Assembly: GCA_014647935.1 (NCBI GenBank)
Contig: BMQD01000007.1
Span: forward strand, 62,001-126,000
Reading direction: 5' to 3'
Source: Planomonospora parontospora
GTDB lineage: Bacteria; Actinomycetota; Actinomycetes; Streptosporangiales; Streptosporangiaceae
Length of the DNA stretch: 64,000 nt
Below, piece by piece: positions 25,001 through 34,200 of the stretch. The position numbers were made by a program, and so were the translations under genes. Every line of letters starts with the position of its first letter. The first letter of the stretch is position 1. Below the pieces are notes generated by a model, which saw only the letters and a list, made by a program, of their open reading frames with translations, was not told the origin of the DNA and did no database searches.

Positions 25001-27129
25001 CCGACGTGCCCGAGAACAGCTTGGTGAAGCACTTCGAGTCACTTTCCGAACTGGGTAAGTACGAGAGGGAGCTTTGGAAATGGATGGGCATGGACGACGT
25101 TTTCAAGCTGCCCGGACGTTTTCCCTGGCTCGAAATCGTAGACGAGTTGACCGAGCGACACGGCTTCTTCCACTGGGAGCTCCAGTTCGCCCAGGTCTTC
25201 GCCCGCGGCGGCTTCGACCTCCAGGTCGGCAACCCACCGTGGGTTCGGCCGGACTGGCAGGAAGACGCGATTCTTGCCGAGATGGAGCCGTGGTTCAAAT
25301 TGGCGGAGAAGCCAAGTGTGCCCGAGTGGCGGGAGCGAAAGACCGCTGTACTGGCGAACGTGACAGTGCGAGGCTCCTACATCGATGAACTGGCGTCTAA
25401 CACTGGCACGGTCGAGTTCCTCGGGTCCGGGATCGCCTATCCGCTGCTAGCTGGTACCCGCCCAGATCTCTACCGCGCCTTCATGTGCCGGGTCTGGGAT
25501 AGCCTTGGCACCCAGGGCACCGCAGGCCTTATCCACCCTGACACGCACTTTGGCGGAGTCAAAGAAGGTAGGCTCCGCGCCGTCACCTATCGGCATCTCC
25601 GCACCCATGCGAAGTTCATCAACGCCGCTAACTGGGCTTTTGAAGATCTCAGTCGGACGCAGGAGTTTGGGCTCCATATTTACGGAACGCCTCAGAGCAT
25701 CAAGTTCGCTCACTTCAGCGACCTTTATGGTGCCGATGTTGTGCCGCGTTCGCTGGAACACGATGGGCAGGGACCGTTGCCGGGGATTAAGTACGAGGGA
25801 AAGTGGGATCTTCGACCGCATCGTTCGCGGGTCATTCAGGTCGATGAGTCCGTACTAGCGGAGTGGCGACGCCTCATCAATGTCGAGGATGTGCCCGTGG
25901 TTCAGACACCTTTGCTCTATCCAGTAAGCACTGCGGAAGCAGGTGCGATCGAGGCGCTAGCGAATCACGCTTGGCGGCTGGGGGCTTCCGTTCTGCGGAT
26001 CAGCTCCGGCTACAACGAGAAGACAGCTAAGGATGATGGTCTGATTCGCTGGCAGACAGGGCAGCCGGCGTCCCTGGATGAGGTCATCCTTCAGGGGCCG
26101 CACTTCAGCGTGGCTACTCCGTTCGCGAAGCAGCCACCCCGCTTCAAGAGTTCCGATCAGCCCCAGGACCTTACTGCTCTGGCTGCCGATGCGGTTCCGG
26201 CCACGAACTACGAGCGAGCCTGCGATGAGGAGGCATACCTGGCTGCGCAGGACCGGTGGGTGGACGGTCAGGGGGCCGTCCGCCGGTACACCGGGTTCTA
26301 CCGTCTCGCCTGGCGAGTCATGATCCCGTTCAACGGTGAGCGGTCGCTGTTCGCCGCTCTGATCCCGCCGGGTCCGGCGCACGTGCACACCGTGCACACG
26401 CTGGCGCTGCCCGACAACCGGGGCACTGCGCTGGCCGCCGGGTTCTGGGCGGCGCTCCCGCTCGACTACATGCTCCGGATCACCGGGCGGTCACACCTCC
26501 AGTACGCCGAAGCCAATGCCATGCCCGCCGCCGATCCGGACCACCCACTGGCCCCGGCGCTCCTGCTCCGCACGCTCCGCCTCAACTGCCTGACCGACGC
26601 CTACGCCCCGCTCTGGGCCGAGCTGTACGACCCTGCCTGGACCGACGAGCGGTGGGCCGCCGACTGGCCGGGGCTCAGGCCGCTCGGCGATCCGGCCGCC
26701 GTCACCCCCGAGTGGGCCTACGCCACCCCGCTCCGCACCGAGCGGGAGCGGCGGGCCGCGCTGGTCGAGCTGGACGCGCTGGTCGCGCTCTGGCTCGGCA
26801 TGACCGCCGAGCAGCTCGTCGCGATCTACCGGTCCCGCTACCCAGTCCTGTCCGACTACGAGGCGCAGATCTGGTTCGACGCAGGCGGCCGGAAGATCGC
26901 GGGCAACCACAACACCTACGGCCACGGCCAGACCAAGCAGCACTTCGAGCAGTTCATGGCCCACCTCGACCCCGAGACAGGCGGTCCCGTCCCCGATGGC
27001 TACACCGCCCCCTTCTACAAGGCCGACCGTGAGGCCGAGTACCGCCAGGCGCACGCCGTCTTCGCCGAGCGCCTGCGCTGCTCCGGCTGGAAGGCGCCGG
27101 CCGGGGAGGGCGGCGGGAGCGCGTCGTGA
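22051..27129 (+). CDS. Eco57I-type class I DNA adenine methyltransferase, DrmMI/PglX-like
   Basis: A 1692-aa protein from ATG 22051, coupled to the SNF2 gene. SAM-binding motif I is ICEPALGSGAFL (about residue 594) and catalytic motif IV is GNPPW (1060-1064), which predicts N6-adenine methylation. Between them lies a long insert with a Lys-rich helical segment (KQIQKSVSDKKKQGQK). Residues 1-550 are an N-terminal domain as in type IIG/Pgl/DISARM methyltransferases; no intact PD-(D/E)XK motif was seen there. The part after motif IV would be the target-recognition domain. From about 24,470 to 26,350 the base composition is clearly less GC-rich at third codon positions than on both sides, suggesting recombination within the gene. 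Confidence 0.9.
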   Translation: MSFDSLVNRGDYFSAHYLAEVLPKDLKKKDGLFARWSEQEKAERTTPRKGLRALGRRYFADRPYFADYDARRDDEPTADERAEWRKALGELHGDVLRALGYEAGPRELTVRRPGKEYTVEVAYADRYLVAIECGWAADVDTALGAADTDAAPAGRLLAPVLLEGGEQITSGTKLATWLLTSDEPPRYVLILAGGVLVLADRAVWGEGRYLAVSLDAALSRNDEAELGTVAALFGADSLLPPSEGGSEPLADLLAKSRSHAVGVSKELRDGLKDSVELIANEVLGRIRAHGVRPEDVMEPAALARELGRESLRYLYRILFLLYAEARPELGILPTDDEDYVRGYSLARLGDLVVRDLVGEEARNSFHLYESLDLLFRMVNGGHRARMGSETEGSEGEGLRFEPLRSDLFEPEAIKLIGRDAISLDDDDPDAPRVDTRLRNGTLHTVLRKLMLTKGRRKERGGFISYAQLGINQLGAVYEGLMSYTGFIATEELYEVAKGGDPKDGSWMIPASKVGDYPSEVFVRRVDEDGTKLDEYVCYNQGSFVYRLAGRDRETSASYYTPESLTKVTVQLALQHRLDQDGTVTPAREILEWKICEPALGSGAFLNEAVNQVAAEYLRRRQEELGVQIDPERYEDELQRVKAYVALHNSYGVDLNETAIELAEVSLWLNVMHPGLQAPWFGLHLRRGNSLIGAGRRAYGAAQLTKGTWLKEAPEGLPFSAGALPTGKVHHFLLPAEGWGAVAGAKEARELAPEQVAKLKAWRKQIQKSVSDKKKQGQKSTQLQRLQALSGRAEYLWDLVQQRLKLSEDDIRRRIAVWGTEEGWIRQPENAMPKEKVYEDLTIAGTPYWRLKKVMDAWCALWFWPLDRVELLNGSDETYPRLAKAIEYVSEGLKGAATATEASSAPLIPSSAQDAGSTAYSQEALSEISHEQLGFDGFGQDAEKTPVARPKQAARRPVFEPPRSAVPLANLDDWLDFAEALLGRADVPENSLVKHFESLSELGKYERELWKWMGMDDVFKLPGRFPWLEIVDELTERHGFFHWELQFAQVFARGGFDLQVGNPPWVRPDWQEDAILAEMEPWFKLAEKPSVPEWRERKTAVLANVTVRGSYIDELASNTGTVEFLGSGIAYPLLAGTRPDLYRAFMCRVWDSLGTQGTAGLIHPDTHFGGVKEGRLRAVTYRHLRTHAKFINAANWAFEDLSRTQEFGLHIYGTPQSIKFAHFSDLYGADVVPRSLEHDGQGPLPGIKYEGKWDLRPHRSRVIQVDESVLAEWRRLINVEDVPVVQTPLLYPVSTAEAGAIEALANHAWRLGASVLRISSGYNEKTAKDDGLIRWQTGQPASLDEVILQGPHFSVATPFAKQPPRFKSSDQPQDLTALAADAVPATNYERACDEEAYLAAQDRWVDGQGAVRRYTGFYRLAWRVMIPFNGERSLFAALIPPGPAHVHTVHTLALPDNRGTALAAGFWAALPLDYMLRITGRSHLQYAEANAMPAADPDHPLAPALLLRTLRLNCLTDAYAPLWAELYDPAWTDERWAADWPGLRPLGDPAAVTPEWAYATPLRTERERRAALVELDALVALWLGMTAEQLVAIYRSRYPVLSDYEAQIWFDAGGRKIAGNHNTYGHGQTKQHFEQFMAHLDPETGGPVPDGYTAPFYKADREAEYRQAHAVFAERLRCSGWKAPAGEGGGSAS

Positions 27130-27137
27130 CGAGAACC

Positions 27138-27249
27138 GCTTGCCCGGTCACCTGCGGTGCGGCACTCTCAGCGGTGCCGCACCCCCGGCGGGTGCCGGAA
27201 GCGAGGCCGGGCCTCCCGATGGAATCGGGCGCCCGGCCCTCGCGCTGTG
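27138..27249 (+). repeat. Structured 112-bp direct repeat, copy 1
   Basis: First of three related units after the methyltransferase stop. The 5' half folds as ggtgcggcac / gtgccgcacc with an 8-base loop (perfect). The 3' half contains gaggccggg / cccggccctc with an inner cccga-tggaa-tcggg stem. It ends cgcgctgtg. Confidence 0.8.
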
Positions 27250-27281
27250 TCGACGGGTCCGTCATCGCTCATGCTCTGTGC

Positions 27282-27392
27282 GCTTGCCTGATCACCTCCG
27301 GTGAGGCATGCTCGGGGACGCCGCATCCTCTGGGGTGCGGAAGTGAGGCCGGGACCACCGAGGAAGATCGGGTGCCCGGCCTTCGCGCTGTC
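27282..27392 (+). repeat. Structured 111-bp direct repeat, copy 2
   Basis: Same order of blocks as copy 1 (cttgcc, tcacct, gaggccggg, atcggg, gcccggcc, ttcgcgctgtc) but more diverged; the 5' hairpin is weak, whereas the 3' hairpin is kept. It is separated from copy 1 by 32 bp of unrelated sequence. Confidence 0.78.
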
Positions 27393-27452
27393 GCTTCGCG
27401 CTTCGATGAGGCCAGACGTTCGCCCTTCGTGCCGGTGTGTGTGGCTGAATGC

Positions 27453-27564
27453 ACTTGCCTGACCACCCCGGGTGAGGCACACTGGACAGTGCCGCACCCC
27501 CGGTGGGTGTTGGAAGTGAGGCCGGGACTACCGATGGAATCGGGCGCCCGGCCTTCGCGCTGTC
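27453..27564 (+). repeat. Structured 112-bp direct repeat, copy 3
   Basis: Begins acttgcctgaccacc. The 5' hairpin (gggtgaggcac / gtgccgcaccc) has a single mismatch; the 3' hairpin is gaggccggg / cccggccttc with inner ccga-tggaa-tcgg. It ends 6 bp before the stop of the antisense DUF3800-like gene and is 60 bp from copy 2. Confidence 0.8.
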
Positions 27565-27569
27565 TCGTC

Positions 27570-28133
27570 TCAATTGGTGCACACCAGGCGTGTGTGCTCC
27601 ACCAGCACGTTGAAGCCGTCCGGTTGGCCGTCCAGCCACCAGGTCACGGCACCTGCCACCGCATCGGCGGCCCAGAGCAGCGGTTCCCTGTCGGGATATT
27701 GCCAGACGACTCTGATTTCGTCAGAGAGAAACTTCGCCTTGCGGATTCCCATGACCAGCAGAAGATCAAGGTGGTCCATCTTGGCCGAACGGCTTTCGAT
27801 GGTTGCCAGGCCGACTCCCTCTTGATCAAGTTCGTACAGGAGTCTTTCGAGGCAGAGCCGCCGGGCCCCCTCGTAAGAGACTCCTCTGTCGAACATGTGG
27901 ATGGTCACGAGACTCTTCAGCGGCATGAGTGTGATCGCCCTGGAGATGACAAGTTGTCGTGCGCGGGATTCCTCGCGCCAGTGCAGGCGAGGGCTCTTGC
28001 CGAGGCGGGGGGACTCCAGGTCCGCGCGGACGGCCTCGTGATCGGCGGAGTCGATGATCGCGGCGGCCATCGCGTAGACGCTGTCGTCGTGAGGCCGGCG
28101 GCGGAGGCTCTCGTCGATGTAGGCGGTAAGCAC
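27570..28133 (-). CDS. DUF3800-like protein, antisense inside the defence cluster
   Basis: A 187-aa protein from GTG 28133, with no SD sequence; a TATCTT box six bases upstream fits a leaderless transcript. It begins MLTAYIDESLRR; the YIDES motif and the later Asp (WAADAVAGAVTWW) are the conserved acidic positions of the DUF3800 family, whose fold is RNase H-like. A central LVTIHMFDRG strand fits this. DUF3800 proteins of unknown function are common in defence and mobile regions. It is the only gene of the cluster on the minus strand and separates the methyltransferase from the DUF1998 helicase, together with the three repeats. A nuclease or hydrolase role would be inference. Confidence 0.75.
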   Translation of the reverse strand: MLTAYIDESLRRRPHDDSVYAMAAAIIDSADHEAVRADLESPRLGKSPRLHWREESRARQLVISRAITLMPLKSLVTIHMFDRGVSYEGARRLCLERLLYELDQEGVGLATIESRSAKMDHLDLLLVMGIRKAKFLSDEIRVVWQYPDREPLLWAADAVAGAVTWWLDGQPDGFNVLVEHTRLVCTN

Positions 28134-28246
28134 CGCGTAAAGATATCGTCACGTAACGTCAGTTCGCCCGGGATCGGTCGAACGGGAGTGCGAGCAGACG
28201 TCATGTCCGGACGGATGCGGGCCGTACGTAATCACAGGGAGGCGGC

Positions 28247-31200
28247 GTGAGACCGACACTGGCGGCCGAGGAGCTGCGGGGGAGTCTGACGCAGTACCTC
28301 ACCACCACCTTCGCGCTGGCCGACCGGCCCGTCCGGGAGGCGCTGAAACGCTTCCTCAACCACCCCGAGCAGGGCATCTTCCGCGGGCCGTACCTGCGGA
28401 TCCGCACGCCGTTCCGGACGGCCGACGACGGCTGGGCCAAGGTCCTGGAGTGGGCGCCGGCGGGCTTCACCCCCTACCGGCACCAGGCGAAGGCGTTCGA
28501 GCGGCTCAGCACACTCGGCAAGCGGGCCGAGCCGACGCTGATCACCACGGGCACCGGCTCCGGCAAGACCGAGTCGTTCCTCGTCCCCGTGCTGGACCAC
28601 TGCCGCCGCGAGCGGGCCGGGGGGAAGGGCGGCGTCAAGGCCGTCCTGCTCTACCCGATGAATGCCCTGGCCACCGACCAGGCGCACCGCATCAACGACT
28701 ACCTGCAGCAGAGTGACCTGCACGACGTGACCGCCGCCCTCTACATCGGCGACACCCCCGAGGTCGGCTACCCCAAGGTGATGACGGAGCGCTCGGAGAT
28801 CCGGCGCAACCCGCCGGACGTGCTCATCACCAACTACAAGATGCTCGACCTGCTGCTCCAGCGCCCCGACGACCTGCCGCTCTGGCAGGACGCCGAGATC
28901 GCCTACGTGGTGGTCGACGAGTTCCACACCTACGACGGCGCGCAGGGCACCGACGTGGCCGTGCTGCTGCGCCGGTTGGCCGCCGCCACCGGCCACTCCC
29001 GGCCGGGCCGGCCGCTCGGCGACATCTGCCCGGTCGCCACCTCCGCCACCCTCGGCGAGAACGGCCCCGCGACCGGAGCCCCGGCCGCGCCCGGATATGG
29101 GGCCACCGGGACAGGGACGGCGGACGGGACGGGAAACGGGAACGGGGGCGGCCCCGGCCGGGACATCCGCGCGGTCGCCGAGATGGTCTTCGGCACGCCG
29201 TTCCCCGCCGACGCCGTGGTCGGCGAGGATCGGCTCACCGTCGAGGAGTTCGTCGGCGACATCGACGTCACGCTCCCGCTGCCCGGCCCCGACGACCTCA
29301 TCGCCTGCGGCGACCCGCTCCGCGACCCCGGCGCGATGGAGCAGCTCGCCACCGCCGTCACCGGGCAGGCCGGACTCGACCCGCAGAAGCTGGGCGCGGT
29401 GCTCCGGCGGCACATCCTCACCCAGGCCGTGCTCGACGTGCTCGGCGGGCAGCCGCGTACCTTCGACGAGATGCTGGACCTGCTGCCCCGGCGCGGCGCC
29501 TACAACTGGGGCGCCGCGATCCGCGACAACCCGGCCCGGGCCGCCACCGCGCTCGCCCGGTTCGTCGCGCTGCTCTCGCACGCCCGCGACCCCGAGGACG
29601 ACAAGGACCTCGGCAAGCGGCCGCGGCGGCCGTTCCTGCTGGTCGAGACGCACATGTGGGTGCGGGCAGTCTCGCGGCTGCTCCGTCTGGCCAACCACAT
29701 CCCGGCCTTCGCCTGGATCGGCGAGCAGCCCGTGGTGGACGCCGACTCGGCGTTCAACCCGCTCGGCAAGACCCTGCTCCCGGCCGTCTACTGCCGCCAC
29801 TGCGGCCGCTCCGGCTGGGCCGCGCTCTCACCCGAGCGCGACCCGGCCGAACTGGTCACCGCGCCGGAGAAGATCTACCGGGCGGGCGTCGGCGCGGAGA
29901 AGAAGCGGGTCCGCCCGCTGGTCCAGGCCACCCGGAGCGAGGTGGAGGCGCAGGTGCAGGGCCTGGCCGTCCTCGACGAGGAGCGGGTCCGGCCGTACGA
30001 CCCGGGACGCGACGCCTACGGCGAGGGCGACATCGTCTTCGTACTGACCGACCTGCGCACCACGCCGGAGGCGCTCAACGCCGCCGAGCAGGACCGCTGC
30101 CCGGCCTGCGACATGGACGAGGGCATCCGCTTCCTCGGTTCGGGCCTGGCCTCGCTCGCCTCGGTGGTGGTCACGCAGCTGTTCGCCGGCGGCCAGCTGG
30201 AGCCGGAGCAGCGCAAGACCCTGCTCTTCAACGACTCGGTGCAGGACGCCGCGCACCGGGCCGGGTTCGTCGCCAACCGGTCCTACACCTTCTCGCTGCG
30301 TCGGCTGCTCACCTCGCGGCTGGACGAGGAGGCGCCGATCCTGCTCAACGACCTCATCGGCGACCTGGCGGCGGCGGCCAGCGAGGCCGGGGTGCTGCCC
30401 GCGGTCGTCCCGCCCGACCTGCACGACCGCCCGGAGATCGACGCGATCCTCGCCGGGGAGACCACCGGCGGCGTCGAGGCGTGGGACCTCATCGGGGAGC
30501 GCCTGGCGTTCGCCGCCGTCATGGAGCTCGGCCTGCGCTCCCGGCAGGGCCGTACGTTGGAGCTCACCCGGACGGCCGCCGCCGAGGTCGTGCTCGCCGA
30601 CCCGGCGCGGGTCGCCGCGCTGGCCAGGGACGCGCACACCGCCACCTCCGGCATGGTCGAGCTGCGCGGCGACGAGCGCTACCTCGTCTTCGTCCGCGGC
30701 CTGCTGGAGCGGCTCCGCTACCGGGGCGCGGTCAAGCACGCCTGGCTGGAGGCGTGGCTCGGCAACGCCGGGACCAGCCGCTACAACGCGATCTGGGGGC
30801 GCCGCCCGGACGGCATGCCCGCCTTCCCACGCGGGGTCGGCGCGCCGACGTTCCTGCTCGACCGGCTCAAGCGGAAGTCGGAGTTCGACCGCGTCGACGC
30901 CGAGCAGGGCTGGCCGCAGGACTGGGCCGCGCGCTGCCTCGGCCTGACCCGGGGCCAGGCCGGCGAGTACCTGTCACGGCTGCTTCCCCTGCTGACCGCC
31001 GAGGGCGTCATCGCCAAGCGCACCGCCGCCGACGGCTCCACCGGCGTGTACGGCCTGCGCCCCGGCCACATCCAGGTCCACCTCCTCGGCGACGACCAGG
31101 TCGACGACGCCGGGCTCGGCTGCGACCGGTGCGCTTGGCAGCAGACCCTCCCGCCGCACCTCGTCGCCGACTGGTACGGCCAGCCGTGCCCCCGCTACCG

Positions 31201-34200
31201 CTGCGGCGGCTCCCTGACCGACCGCGGCACCCGCGACCACCGGGCCGACTACTACCGCCGCCTCTACCGGGGCGAGGGCGTCTTCCGGGTGGTCACCGCC
31301 GAGCACACCGGCGCGCTCACCCGGAGCCAGCGCGAGCAGACCGAGCAGCGCTTCCGCGAGGGCAACCGCTACAGCGACCCGAACGTGCTGTCCTGCACGC
31401 CCACGCTGGAGCTGGGCATCGACATCGGCGAGCTCTCCGCGGTCATCCTCGCCTCGCTGCCGCCGGGACCGGCCAACTACGTGCAGCGGGTCGGCCGGGC
31501 CGGCCGCCGCACAGGGAACGCGTTCCTGGTCACCATGGTGGGCCGGTCCCCCCGCGACCTGTACTTCCTCGACGAGCCGCGCGACATGATCGCCGGTGAG
31601 ATCGTCCCGCCGGGCAGCTACCTGTCGGCGGTGGAGATCCTGCACCGGCAGTACGCCGCCCACCTGGTGGACCTCTGCGCCCGTGACCGGCTCGGCGGCG
31701 TGCCGGCACTGCCCCGGCGGGCCTCGGTACTGTTCGGGGAGACCGGCTGGCTCGCCGCCCTCACCGCCGCCGCGCTCGCCTCCGGGACGGCGCTCGCCGA
31801 CGGCTTCCTCGACCTGTTCGGGGACGCGGTGAGCGAGGCGGCGGCCGACGACCTGCGCGCCTTCGCCACCGGCGGACTGGAGCAGGCCGTGAAGGCCGCG
31901 GAGAAGGTGTGGAACCGGCGCCTGGACGACCTGCGCGAGCGGCTGAAGGTGATCGACGCGGCGACCGGGACACTGGTGGAGTCCGACCCGAGCCAGCACG
32001 CGATCAAGCGGTCGCTGGCGGCGGAGCGGCGGGCCGTGGCCCGGCTCATCGGCGAGACCGGCAGGCAGAACGCCCAGGGCGCGCTGGTCGAGCTCGGCCT
32101 GCTGCCGAACTACTCCCTCATCGACGCCGCCACCGCCCTGGAGGCGACGATCACCTGGGACGAGGAGCTCCAGGGCGGCAGGCAGTACCACAGCGAGGTG
32201 CGCGAGTACAAGCGCCCCGCCAGGCTGGCCCTCATCGAGCTGGCGCCCGGCAACTTCTTCTACATGCGCGGCTACCAGCACGAGATCACCGGCCTGGACA
32301 TCGGCACCCCGTCCCGCCCGGCCTGGGAGGAGTGGCGGGTCTGCCCCGGCTGCGGCCACGTGCGGACAGAGCGGGCCGCCACCGACACCTCGCCGTGCCC
32401 GCGCTGCGACGGCCGGGACATCGGCGAGCTCGGCTCGCTGCACAAGGTGCTCAAGCCCACCAGGGTCACGGCGCACGACCGCCGCGACGAGGTGCAGATC
32501 CGCGACGACAGCGACGACCGGCGGCGGCGCTACTACGAGACCGCCGTCGCGGTCGACGTCGACCCGGCCGACATCGCGGCCGGGTCGTGGCGGCACGCCA
32601 CCGCCGTCTTCGGCGTCGACTTCACCCGTCGGGCCGTCATCCGCCGGTTCAACCTCGGCACCACCCGCTTCGACCGGCCGGCGGGCGACCGGTTCGCGGG
32701 CGAGACCGTCCGGCTCAACCCCTTCCACACCTGCCCGTCCTGCGGCGGCACGACCGTGGACGGCCCGCCCGCCTCCGGCGAGTCCGACGGGCTGGTCGCC
32801 ACCTCGTCGTCCGACCGGTCGCGCAGCCATCACCGGCCGTGGTGCCCCTTCCGGCGCGCCGCCCGTGACACCGACTACCTGAAGTTGATCCTCGCCCACG
32901 AGCTGCACACCGAGGCGCTGCGCATCCTGCTCCCGGTCGCCACGCTCATGGTCGAGCAGCGCACCGCCTCGTTCCGGGCGGCGCTGATGGCCGGGGTCGC
33001 GGCCCGGTACGGCGGCGACCCCGACCACCTCGACATCGTCACCGCCACCATGCCCGACCCCGCCACCGGCCGGGAGCGGCGCTTCCTCGTGCTCCACGAC
33101 ACGCTGCCCGGCGGCACCGGCTACCTGCACCGGCTCTCCACTCCGGAGGAGTTCCGCAGGGTGCTCGAAGAGGCGCGCTGGATCGTGGCGGGGTGCAGGT
33201 GCAAGGAGGAGCGCGACAAGCGGACCTGCCACCGTTGCCTGCTCTCCCACGTCCCCGGCAACCTGTACGACAAGGTCAGCCGGGCCGACGCGCTGGACAT
33301 GCTCGACGAACTGCTCGAGAAGTGGGAGCACACACCGGTCACGACCACGGCCGACATCTCACTCTGGGACCAGGTCGAGAGCGAGCTGGAGGCGCAGTTC
33401 CTGGGCGCCCTGGAGGTGTGGGCCCGCCGAGCCGACACCCGCGCCGCGCTCGCCCGCGGCGAGGTCGTCGACGGCCGTAAGACCGCCGATCTGCGGCTCG
33501 AAGGGCCGGACGGGACGATCCGGCACTGGCGGATGATCCTGCAGAACACCATCAAGGGCACCCGGCCCGACGTGCTGTTCCGGCTGGTGGACGACGAACC
33601 GCAGGAGGTCGCCGTCTATCTCGACGGCTACACCTACCACGCCAGCGCACAGATCAACCGGCTGGCCGACGACGCGGCCAAACGGGCCCGGCTCCGCGCC
33701 CACGGCAGGCTCGTGTTCCAGCTGACCTGGGAGAACCTCAAGGAGTGGGAGAAGCGGGGCTTCGCCCCGGACACGTCCGTCGAACCGCTGCGCCCGCCGT
33801 ACATGGGGAACGCCCAGGATCGGGCGCGGAGGTTCTACCGGAGCTCGGAGCCGGAGCGCGACGTCGCCGAGCTGGTGCGCACGATGTGGACCAACCCCGT
33901 CGAGACGCTGCTCGCCTATCTCCGCGAGCCCGACCGGCGGCTCTGGCTGCACCGGGCCGGGGCGGTCACCGGGGGTCTGGTCCAGGTGCTCCGGTCCCGG
34001 AGCACCTGCGACGCCGACGGCGTCGCGGAACGGGTGGCGGCGTCGCTGCGCGGCGAGGACCTCCCGTCCGACACGACGGGCCGCATCACGGTCTGCTCCA
34101 CCGCCGACCTGGCCGGCTGCCCGGTCACGGTCGTCCTGGACCAGCGCCACGAGAAGCCCGCGTGGAGCGCGTTCACCGTGGTCGACGACCGGAACGAGAC

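Noticed and set aside
27138-27564. CRISPR array
   Set aside because: Only three units of about 112 bp with diverged sequence and unequal spacers of 32 and 60 bp; no cas gene in the window.
27126-28250. 374-codon plus-strand ORF through the repeats
   Set aside because: It consists of the three repeats plus the antisense of the DUF3800-like gene; the YIDES motif supports the minus strand.
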